DNA of 64,000 nucleotides from an uncultured Bacilli bacterium (GTDB lineage Bacteria; Bacillota_I; Bacilli_A; RF39; UBA660), in contig CAKONI010000002.1 in NCBI GenBank assembly GCA_934097105.1, positions 15,210-79,209 of the forward strand. The letters are read 5' to 3'. This document shows, one piece after another, positions 16,290 to 25,000 of this stretch. Under the pieces are notes generated by a model, which had not been told where the DNA came from, did no database searches, and saw nothing but the letters and a program-made list of their open reading frames with translations. A program made the translations under genes and the position numbers. Positions within the stretch are counted from its first letter, which is position 1; each line of letters opens with the position of its first letter.

Positions 16290-17377
16290 ATGGGAAGATA
16301 AGTTCTGGGGAAATGATGGTTTTATCTATTTGTTTTATTACCGCTTTGTTTCCTGGTATTACTAATAATTTGATTTTATCTATTTCTAAGAATTCTTCTT
16401 TATTATCTATTGGGTTAGCAATTCTTGTAGGATTAATTCCTATTTTTATGATAGTTTTTATTAGTAAAAGATTGGATACTAGTTTATTTGATTTTTTGAG
16501 GGAAAAGTTTGGTTTTTTTGGTAATTTTCTTAATGTATTTTTGATAGTTATGGCCTTTATTACTTTGTCAATTAGTTCTTGGCTTTTTGTAGATTTTTTG
16601 ATTAGTCAATTTTTAACTAGAAATTCATATTATTCTGTGTCTATATTTATTTCTTTAATTGTTAGTTATTGTGTTTGTAAGGATTTTGAGACTTTATCTA
16701 GGACTGCTTTTGTTTTATTTTTAATTTCTGTCATTACTATTCTTATTTCTTGGATATGTCTTTCGGGCTATGTTGAACTTGATAATTTTAAACCTTTTAT
16801 AGATGTTCCTTATAAAAATATTATGAATAGTGGTTTTATTATTTTAACTTTTTTAAGTGCTCCGCTTATATATATGATTGATTTAAGGAATAAGGTTCAA
16901 AACAAAAAAGGTTTTGAGAGGAAACTTGTACTTAGTTCTTTGATATCGGCATTTTTACTTTTTGGATTTATATTTTTAATAATCGGAATATACGGAATTG
17001 ACTTATCATCAATGTTTATATATCCAATATACTCTCTATTTAAAAAAATCGAAATATTAGGGTTTATTGAAAGAATTGAGAATATTTCTACTTTAGTACT
17101 TATAATACCATTTTTTAATATGTTTTGTTATTTGATTTATTATATGAAAGAAAATATTTTGAAGTTTTTTGAAAATAAAGAGAAAAAGATAAATAAAAAG
17201 AAAGAAAGGTTTTTGATATGCTTTCTTTCAGTAGTGATTCCTGTTAATGCAATATATTTTTTTACTAACTATAATTTGAATACTTTAATAGATATATGTC
17301 CTTATATTTTTAGTACTTTATTTATAGTTATTATAATAATTTTTATACGGTGCTTGTTTATTAAAAAGAGTAAGTAG
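16286..17377 (+). CDS. gerKB: Spore germination receptor B subunit (GerB permease family)
   Basis: This 363-residue protein has about ten hydrophobic segments and matches the APC-type GerB/spore permease family, which binds the germinant within the membrane. Typical features are the N-terminal I-S-S-G-E-M-M-V-L-S-I-C-F segment and the long alternating spans. It overlaps gerKC by 4 bases and completes the receptor operon. Its stop codon directly abuts the stop of a convergent minus-strand gene, leaving no room for a separate terminator. Confidence 0.92.
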   Translation: MNGKISSGEMMVLSICFITALFPGITNNLILSISKNSSLLSIGLAILVGLIPIFMIVFISKRLDTSLFDFLREKFGFFGNFLNVFLIVMAFITLSISSWLFVDFLISQFLTRNSYYSVSIFISLIVSYCVCKDFETLSRTAFVLFLISVITILISWICLSGYVELDNFKPFIDVPYKNIMNSGFIILTFLSAPLIYMIDLRNKVQNKKGFERKLVLSSLISAFLLFGFIFLIIGIYGIDLSSMFIYPIYSLFKKIEILGFIERIENISTLVLIIPFFNMFCYLIYYMKENILKFFENKEKKINKKKERFLICFLSVVIPVNAIYFFTNYNLNTLIDICPYIFSTLFIVIIIIFIRCLFIKKSK

Positions 17378-17680
17378 TTATTTAAGAGGAATTTGATTTA
17401 TTTCTTTTATGATGTCTTCGGCTATGTTGGAACAGTTGAAACTTTTTAGGAAGTTGTAGAGTTCTAAAACGTCTTCTTTTTCGTCCATACTAATATAACC
17501 ATTTCTTCTTGCGGACATATATCTTTCTATAATATGTAATTTTAGATTTAGGCATGCTTGTTTTTCTAGTGTGTCTATTTTTTTTAGATATTTTCTAAAG
17601 TTCCTATAAAGATGAGTTATTACGGTCACTAATAGGGAAAATAGTATTTCTATCCAGTATGTAATTATAAAATTTAACAT
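17378..17680 (-). CDS. Small holin-like membrane protein, phage type
   Basis: This 100-residue protein has an N-terminal membrane span (about residues 4-22), a basic helix and a C-terminal segment Y-I-S-M-D-E-K-E-D-V-L-E-L-Y-N-F-L-K-S-F. That tail resembles small proteins next to holin genes in Firmicute phages (pattern G-Y-I-x-x-x-E-x-E-D-x-x-x-L-Y-x-x-x-K). It could be a relic of prophage lysis genes or a domesticated membrane protein. No other phage gene is close. Translation would start at 17680, after a GGTGAT ribosome site. Confidence 0.55.
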   Translation of the reverse strand: MLNFIITYWIEILFSLLVTVITHLYRNFRKYLKKIDTLEKQACLNLKLHIIERYMSARRNGYISMDEKEDVLELYNFLKSFNCSNIAEDIIKEINQIPLK

Positions 17681-17758
17681 ATTATCACCTGATATATATT
17701 ATTAGAGTAAATGTTTTTTGTATATAATAGGTATCTATTTTTTAAGAAAAAATAAAAA

Positions 17759-17776
17759 AGATAGAATACTCTATCT
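17759..17776 (-). terminator. Terminator of the 698-residue surface protein gene
   Basis: A stem AGATAG/CTATCT with a 6-base loop is followed on the minus strand by a long T-rich tract, about 60 bases after the stop at 17834. Confidence 0.65.
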
Positions 17777-17833
17777 AATTTACAATATATGAATAACTTA
17801 TTATTATAGTAATTATCATATAAATTAATTATT

Positions 17834-19930
17834 TTAACTTGATGGACATGTTTTTGTATATGGGGTACCAGTATTAGTCTCATTTGTTGCAACGTCTTTT
17901 CTAGTTACTTTCCATTCATAAGACTCTCCTGCTGTACAAGTTGCCTCAGCAGTGGCATCTTTCGCAAATTTTTTTGCTCCAGTTGCTGTTTCTGGATCAA
18001 TAAATGGTTTTCCAGAGCCGTCTTTTCCTGCTGTTTTCCATGTTGAACTACCTTTTTTCCTATATTCTATCCTAAATTCTTTTAATCCTGAATCATCATC
18101 TGTTAAATCAGTTGTAACAGTCCAGACAAGTTTTCCTTTAGTACTGCTTTTTGAACTCACTTCACCACCTGATGGAGCTGTTTGATCTATTTTAATTGTA
18201 CAAACTGGTGTTGTAGATTCATTTCCAATATGATCCACTGCATAGAAATAACTAGTTAATTGCCCTGTCCCACTTATCCTTTTTGAAAGAGTGTTTGACG
18301 TATACGAACTTGTTTTTGCTGATAAACCTTCTACTGTATAACGATCTTCTTCTTTAGTCGAATTTGAATTTTTAATTCTTTGTTTTATTGTTTTTACACC
18401 CGTATAGTTATCTGTACAAGTAAATTTCGCATAAACATCATATTTTGTCCATCTGCCACAAGTGTAAGTTTCATTTCCATTTTTTGTTTTTTGGTAAGTT
18501 ATTGTGCACTTTGGACCAGCAGTATCTACTCCTATTCTAATACTATCAGGCACTACACTGCATCTGCCATTATAACACGCTCTTAAATAAATTGTTGTAC
18601 CTGCTGGTTTTTCATCTTTATAAGACATACCAGATACTGGTGATGAGAATGTTGCTGAAGTATCCCATTCATAAATAGTTCCTGATAAACCACAGTTACT
18701 TCCACCACGAGCATACAAACCATCTGCCCAAGTATCACTTGAACTTGTTGATTTTGATATTGTTGGTGTATCAGGAGTACAAACTCCTACCGTAACACTT
18801 ACATCCTTAGTTACATTACCACATTTAACAGTAACTTTAGTTGTACTACTTGTAAGTGTACTTGGTGTAAATGTACATTGATTTGCTGAAACATCTATTG
18901 TTCCTTTTGTTCCGTCTTTGTAGGTAACATCCATTTTCATTCCATTTGGAATGAATGTTTCTCCTTCAGAGTAAGTTGTTTTTGATGGATTACCTGAAAC
19001 GTTGGTTACTTCTTGTATTTCTTTTGTTGGTTCAGTAGTACCACTTACTGTGATTTTTTGCTTGTATGGTGCATTACCACATGTAATTGTTACTTCTGTA
19101 TCATTTTTTGTAAGTGCTCCATCTGGGGTTATCTTACAAATATTATTACTAACTGCATCTTTGACATTTATATCTCCAGTTGTTCCATCTTCATAGTCTG
19201 CTTCTAGGACAAGTCCTGTTGGATCGAATTTTTCTCCTACTTTGTATGTTGTTTTTGATGGATCACTCTTTTTCTTTAGTGTAGTTATTTTACTGTCTGT
19301 TCCTATGCTTCCATTTACTGTTATTTTTTGGTATACCGTGTCATAATCACAACTAACTCTTACTGCTGTAGTGCTACTTTCAATTTGTTCTGGTGTAAAT
19401 GTACAACCTTTTCCATCTATGATTTCTCCAGTATCTCCTGTAGTATAGTTTACTTTTATTTTCATTCCTGTTGGATCGAATTTTTCTCCTGCTTTGTATG
19501 TTGTTTTTGTTGGTTCTTTTGTTATTTCTATACTTCCTGCGACTTTGTCTTTTGGTGCTTCTGCTTTTATAGTGACAGGTTCGCTATAAGCGCTATTATG
19601 ATAACCACCATTTTCATCAAACCAATAAAGAGCTACTCTAAAAGAATAGGTTTCGCCTCTATTTAAGTTTTCGTAAATTTTATAGCCTTCACCGCTTGCT
19701 CTTAATGACATTGCTCCATCATATTTATAAACCCAGTTATCAATTACAACTATGATGCCACATTTTTCATAATCACAACTGCTTAGTTTATAATTTACTT
19801 TTATTTGAGTGCTTAACATGTTTATTACTTTTGTTATTTCTGGTTTTGCACTTTCTGCATGCACATTAAGTGCAAAACTAAAGCCAAATAATAATGTAAA
19901 CAAGGTAATTATTAAGGTTTTATTTTTCAT
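17834..19930 (-). CDS. Secreted multi-domain Ig-like surface protein
   Basis: This 698-residue protein has a signal peptide (residues 1-26, ending V-H-A-E) and the same fibronectin-like head as the protein at 10984-13587. Three Ig-like domains with the Y-x-x-G-E-x-F-x-P-x-G-M motif follow. The C-terminal half holds cysteine-bearing Ig/fibronectin-like domains (D-x-x-G-P-K-C-T-I, D-Q-T-A-P-S-G-G) and ends T-K-T-C-P-S-S. It has no BspA repeats and no sorting motif. It is a paralogue of the 867-residue protein with its C-terminal half exchanged, a mosaic pattern. Gene spacing to the upstream protein (11 bases) indicates one transcript with 19942-20592. Confidence 0.85.
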   Translation of the reverse strand: MKNKTLIITLFTLLFGFSFALNVHAESAKPEITKVINMLSTQIKVNYKLSSCDYEKCGIIVVIDNWVYKYDGAMSLRASGEGYKIYENLNRGETYSFRVALYWFDENGGYHNSAYSEPVTIKAEAPKDKVAGSIEITKEPTKTTYKAGEKFDPTGMKIKVNYTTGDTGEIIDGKGCTFTPEQIESSTTAVRVSCDYDTVYQKITVNGSIGTDSKITTLKKKSDPSKTTYKVGEKFDPTGLVLEADYEDGTTGDINVKDAVSNNICKITPDGALTKNDTEVTITCGNAPYKQKITVSGTTEPTKEIQEVTNVSGNPSKTTYSEGETFIPNGMKMDVTYKDGTKGTIDVSANQCTFTPSTLTSSTTKVTVKCGNVTKDVSVTVGVCTPDTPTISKSTSSSDTWADGLYARGGSNCGLSGTIYEWDTSATFSSPVSGMSYKDEKPAGTTIYLRACYNGRCSVVPDSIRIGVDTAGPKCTITYQKTKNGNETYTCGRWTKYDVYAKFTCTDNYTGVKTIKQRIKNSNSTKEEDRYTVEGLSAKTSSYTSNTLSKRISGTGQLTSYFYAVDHIGNESTTPVCTIKIDQTAPSGGEVSSKSSTKGKLVWTVTTDLTDDDSGLKEFRIEYRKKGSSTWKTAGKDGSGKPFIDPETATGAKKFAKDATAEATCTAGESYEWKVTRKDVATNETNTGTPYTKTCPSS

Positions 19931-19941
19931 GTTTTACCTCC

Positions 19942-20592
19942 TTAACCAAATATTCTTTTTTTTCTTAATACTATAGCAATTCCGCCACCTAATATAGCAG
20001 GTAATGATAAGAATGGTGAAATTCCTGTGTTAGGATTGTTTGTTGTTTGTTGTGTTCCTCCGTTAGTTGTATATTCTTTTGTTTTTTTTGTAGTTTTACT
20101 ACCATTACTTGAATTATCAGTGTCATCATCTGGATCACTTATTGGATCATCATCACTTGGTTCATCGCCTGGGTCTTCTTCACTTAGTGCATAAGAAGTT
20201 TTTACTACTTTTAGTGTATCAGCACAATCATATGCTGGTACTTTTCCCCAATCCTCAGGATAGGGTATTGTCCAGTTGTTAAATGATAGGAAATAACCAT
20301 ATAATGTTCTTCCATCTTCTGATGGTGCAAAAAATTGTTGTTGTTTTCCACTTGTTGTTTTTACAAAATCTTGGTATGACTTCCCTGATACAGAAAACTT
20401 TCCTGTTGAAGAATCAAAACTGAAATCAGTTCTTGCATTTTCAAGTTCTGAAGTGAAGTTTCCACATATGTCTTCTATATCTTCGCCTTCAATGCTCCAA
20501 TCTGGATCTGCTTTATAATTTGCTGCATCTACGTTTCCAACCATTAAAACCATCCCTAAAATCATAAACATAAAATAAGTTATTTTTTTCAT
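19942..20592 (-). CDS. Cell-wall-anchored protein with NPNTG sorting signal
   Basis: Starting at 20592 (SD GGAGG before M-K-K-I-T-Y), the 216-residue product has a signal peptide (to about residue 24). A domain with C-G-N-F-T-S-E-L-E-N-A-R...S-T-G-K-F-S-V-S-G follows, then an acidic D/P/S linker and a Thr-rich stalk. The C-terminus reads N-P-N-T-G, a hydrophobic stretch and R-K-K-R. That is a sortase-type wall-sorting signal with NPxTG instead of LPxTG. The N-terminal domain is shared with the next gene upstream and is otherwise unknown to me. Function is probably surface display or interaction. Confidence 0.75.
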   Translation of the reverse strand: MKKITYFMFMILGMVLMVGNVDAANYKADPDWSIEGEDIEDICGNFTSELENARTDFSFDSSTGKFSVSGKSYQDFVKTTSGKQQQFFAPSEDGRTLYGYFLSFNNWTIPYPEDWGKVPAYDCADTLKVVKTSYALSEEDPGDEPSDDDPISDPDDDTDNSSNGSKTTKKTKEYTTNGGTQQTTNNPNTGISPFLSLPAILGGGIAIVLRKKRIFG

Positions 20593-20733
20593 ATATTTTC
20601 TCCTCCTAGTATAACTATACATGATAGGAAAATTAATGTCAACAAAATAATCAAATTTGTGTAAACTTATTTTTCCTTTACGTAAAGTAGAAATTTTTGT
20701 ACACTTCTTGTTTTTTTATTGGACAAAATTAAA

Positions 20734-20752
20734 AGGAACCATTGGTTCCTTA
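20734..20752 (-). terminator. Terminator of the fibronectin-III protein gene
   Basis: The palindrome AAGGAACCA/TGGTTCCTT lies three bases beyond the stop at 20755 and is followed by a T-rich stretch on the minus strand. Confidence 0.65.
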
Positions 20753-20754
20753 TT

Positions 20755-22011
20755 TTAAACATATGCTGATTTTACTTTAGAGTAGTTACTATATACTTTT
20801 TTATTATTAACTATTTTATAGGCACGTACTTTGTAATAGTATTTTTTACCTTTTCTTAAATTTTTATTTAGCATATATAGTGATTTTGTATTTTTTATAT
20901 AAACGTATTTTTTTGTTTTGGCATTATATCTATATACAGCGTAGCCTGATGCTCCATTTACTTTGTACCATGCTACTCTTGCTACACCTTTTTTATATTT
21001 TGTAACTTTTAATGTTGGAGTGCTTGGTATTGGTTTTACTCCTGTTTGTGATGAGTAATCACTGTACACTTTCTTACCGTTTATTGTTCTATAGGCTTTT
21101 ACTTTATAATACGAAGTTTGTCCTGTTACATTTTTATATGTTGTATTTACATATAGATTTTTTGTATTTGTTATTACTGTTGAATAACTTTTTGTTTTTT
21201 TATTATATTTATATACTGTGTATCCTGTTGCTCCGGTTACTTTTGACCATGTAACTTTTATTTTGTTATAATTTACTGATGATGATTTTACTTTTGTTGG
21301 TTTGTTTAGTTTTGGTGTAATACTAATATAGTATTCTTCTCCAGTACGTTTTTCTCCTTTGTAAATTACATATGGTACGATTTTATAATATGCTTTGGTT
21401 CCTGTTGTTAAACTATTTGTTGTTGTGTAACTTTCTTTTGTTGTGTCTGTTAGTTTTTTTGTATATGTTTTTCCATTATCGTTTGATTTGTAAATTATAT
21501 ACGCTGCTTTTGATACATCTTCTTTTACTGTTTGGTAAGCCATCTTGTATGTTAATTTTATTGTGTTATAGTTTACTGAACTTGCTAAAGCGTATGAAAT
21601 GTATGGTTTTGTTACTCCATTTACATTAATTGGGTAAGACTTATCTTCTGTTTTGTATACTTTAGCACAGTTGAATGCTGGAAGGTTTAGTGCTTTTACT
21701 TCTTCTACTTTAGCATTTTTGTTGTAGTTTAGAACGTAGATGTATAGTGCTCTATTACTTTTTCCAACATTATAGAATATTATGTTTGTATTTTTTGCTT
21801 CTTTATAGGTTTCGCCTGTTAGGGAAAATTTACCAGTTGATTCATCAAAATTATAACTTGTTCTTGCATTTTCTAGTTCACTTGTGAATGTACCACAAGC
21901 AGTTCCTATTGCGCTTGGTCCTCCTTGTTTATAGACGTCTGCTTTTACTCCAGTTGATATTGTAAGTAATGCTATGGTTATTAGCATAAATAAATATTTT
22001 CTTTTTTTCAT
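20755..22011 (-). CDS. Secreted fibronectin type III repeat protein
   Basis: This 418-residue protein has a signal peptide (to about residue 24). The C-G-T-F-T-S-E-L-E-N-A-R domain (about 36-125) is shared with the wall-anchored neighbour. Three fibronectin-III-like domains follow, each with a V-x-W-x-K-V-x-G-A-x-G-Y-x-V-Y-[KR]-Y core and a K-x-Y-Y-Y-K-V-[RK]-A-Y strand. No wall-sorting signal is present; it ends in S-A-Y-V. It is very rich in Lys, Tyr and Thr. Such repeats occur in secreted enzymes and adhesins of gut Firmicutes; no catalytic domain is seen. Confidence 0.82.
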   Translation of the reverse strand: MKKRKYLFMLITIALLTISTGVKADVYKQGGPSAIGTACGTFTSELENARTSYNFDESTGKFSLTGETYKEAKNTNIIFYNVGKSNRALYIYVLNYNKNAKVEEVKALNLPAFNCAKVYKTEDKSYPINVNGVTKPYISYALASSVNYNTIKLTYKMAYQTVKEDVSKAAYIIYKSNDNGKTYTKKLTDTTKESYTTTNSLTTGTKAYYKIVPYVIYKGEKRTGEEYYISITPKLNKPTKVKSSSVNYNKIKVTWSKVTGATGYTVYKYNKKTKSYSTVITNTKNLYVNTTYKNVTGQTSYYKVKAYRTINGKKVYSDYSSQTGVKPIPSTPTLKVTKYKKGVARVAWYKVNGASGYAVYRYNAKTKKYVYIKNTKSLYMLNKNLRKGKKYYYKVRAYKIVNNKKVYSNYSKVKSAYV

Positions 22012-22065
22012 ATATCCTCCTTAATATAATAAGTATACCACATTTTTTTACTTTTTTTACTTTTT

Positions 22066-25000
22066 TTATTTTATTTTAGTTTTTTTTGCAAACATGAAGT
22101 AACTTCCTGTTATTATTAGTATTGCTCCGATTATTATTACTAAAGTACTTATATTATTGTTTGTGTTTGGAATTGGTACTGCTTTTAGTACTTTTTCTAT
22201 TGCTGTAAATGTTATGTTTTCTTTTATAACTGCTTGTTTTAGTTCTTCGTTTGTTATTTCATTTCCTTTTTCTATTATGTTTCCATTTTTTAAAGTTATG
22301 TCTTTGTTTGCTATCCATACTAAGGCTTTTTCATTTGTTGTTATTTTCACTTTGGTTCCTGTTGGGTTTTCGTTATAGGATACTTTTTCTTTTGTTTTTC
22401 CTGTTATTTTTGCATTTTCTGTAGATATGTATTTTACTATATACGTTATTTTTTGTGTTATTATTTTTATGTTTGTGTTTTCTTTTATTGTTATTTTAGT
22501 TAGATTATTTTTGTTTATAATTGTTCCTTTTTTTATAATTTTATTGTTTAGCAATACGTCTTTGTTTGCTTTTAGACCAATTATTTTATATCCTTGTTTT
22601 GCCTTGTAGGTTGTTCCTTTTAGTTTTTTTGTTATATTTGTTTGTTCTTTGGTGATTCCTGTTATTATACTGTTTTCATCGGTTATATAGTTTACGTAGT
22701 ATTGTTCTAATTTAGTTTGTCCTGTTATTGTTAGGTTTTCTTTTATTATTATTTGGTTTATTTGTTCTTTGGTTAGTGATTCACCTTTTTTTATTATGGT
22801 TCCATCTTTTAGGGTTACGTCTTTATCTATTGTCCAATTTTTGAATTTGTATCCTTGTTTTGGTTTTAGGGTGGTTCCTAGTGGTGATGCGCCGCTTGGT
22901 ACTTCTTCTTCTAGTATTCCTGTTATTGTGCCGTTTTCATCACTTGTATATATGATGTTATATTTATTTATGTAGTGATATATTGTAAATGTTATGTCGT
23001 CGTCTACTAGAACATTTTTTATTTGTTCTTCGGTTAGTGGTGCACCTTTTTTTATTGTGGTTCCATCTTTTAGGGTTACGTCTTTGTCTGCGGCCCATTT
23101 TAGTATTTTGTATTCGTCAAAGGTTTCATGGGTTGTTCCGCTTGGGTTTTCTTTATATTTTTTTGTTTCTTTAGTGGTTCCGGTTATTTTACCATAGTTA
23201 TCACTTGCGTAGTTTATTTGATATGATTTTATTTGGTAGTTTGCTTTATAGAATTTATCTTCTGTTTCATTTTTTATTGTTATGGTTTTGGTTGGTGTTT
23301 TTATGGAGTCATTTGTCCAACCGATAAATTCATATCCTTTTTTTGATGGCTGTGGTAAGGTGATTGTATCTTCGATTGTATATGATGTTATGCCATTATT
23401 TAAAGTTCCTCCATCTAAATCGTAGGTTATTTTGTAATTTATTGTATTGTATTTTACTGTACAAGTAGTGTCTTCTGTTAGATTTTTTAGATTTAAAATG
23501 TTATTTTCTATGGTTGCGGTTTGATTATTGGTGCAGGTTACTTCGGGGTTATTATATCCTAGATTATTTTTTAGGGTTATGCTAGCGGTTTCGTTTTTCT
23601 TTAGGGTTAGTGATGTTTTTTCTGCACTTCCGTTTATGACGTTTATTTTTATGTCCATTATTTCTTTATTCCATATGGCATATAGGTTTATTTCTTCACC
23701 ATCTTTGTCTGTTAAGTTTAATATACTTAGGTCTCCGTCATATCCTTCGAACATTGATGTTTTGGCATTTTCATCTTTGTTCCATCCAATGAATGTATAG
23801 CCTTCTCTTGTGAATAGGTTATTTTTTAGGTTTTGTTCTTTATCGTAGGTGAATTCTTCTTTTATTTTGGTTCCTATTCCTTTATTGGGATTATATATTA
23901 TATAGTATTTTATTGGACTAAATACTGCTTTATATGTTTTGTTTCCTGTTGTTCCTTTTTTGATTGTGAGTGTTTTTAGTGATTCGTTTTCGTTTTCCCA
24001 TGATATGAAGTTGTATCCTTTTTTTTCGGGATTTTCTATGGTGAATTCGCTTTCTATATTATAGTCTTTTGTTATAATGTTGTCTTCGATTCGACATGTT
24101 ATTGTGTAGTTTATTGGTTGCCATTTGGCGTATATGGTTATGTCGTCTTCTGGGAATTCTTCTTTTGTAAATTCGTTTTCTAAAGTTTTGTCATACCAGC
24201 CTAGGAATTTATAACCTTCTTTTTCTGGCGTTGGGATTTTTGGTATTTTTTCTAGATATTTTCCTGTTATTTTGTCTATTGATGTTTCATTTTCTTTTTC
24301 TATGGTTATTGTTATATCTTTTATTTCCCATTTGGCATATAGATTTAGGTTTGTATTTTGATTTGATGTATCTTTTATTTCGTTTATGAAGTTTTCTTCT
24401 GTGTACCAGCCTAGGAATTTATAACCTTTTTTGGTTGGACTATAAAGTGTTTTTATTTCTTCTTTGTTGTATGTTGTAGGGTTATTTTCGTTATTTTGTC
24501 CATCGTTTAGGTTGTAGTTTATTGTGTAGTCTTCTAGGGTCCATTTAGCGTATAGGGTTATATCGCTTTCTGGGAATTTTTCAAAGGTGTATAGTTTGGT
24601 TAGTTTTTTATCTTGATACCAACCGGCGAATTTATAACCATCTTTTTTAGGATCTTCTGGTTTTGTTAGAGGGCTTGCTATTTCTCCTTCTAGTGGATTT
24701 ATAGTGCTTCCTCCATTTGTATCAAAGGTTATGGTTACTTTTTTCTTTTGATAGTTTGCATATAAGGTTGTATCTTCATTTAAGGTATAAGTGCTTCCTT
24801 TGTTTCCAATCTTTTGAGTTAGGTTTTTGTCGCTGTAGTAGCCTTCTAGGGTGTAGCCTTCTTTTTCTATATCTGGTAGTGTTACCGAAGCGCCTAAGTA
24901 ATTTGCGTAAAGATTTTGGGTTTTGTTTTCTATTTGAGTGGTATTATTTACTCTAGTTTGGAATGTTTTTTCTTTATACCAACCTAGGAAGTAGTTTGTA

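Noticed and set aside
17674..17892. A 72-codon minus-strand frame
   Set aside because: It overlaps the end of the 698-residue surface protein in another frame and crosses its terminator; no ribosome site.
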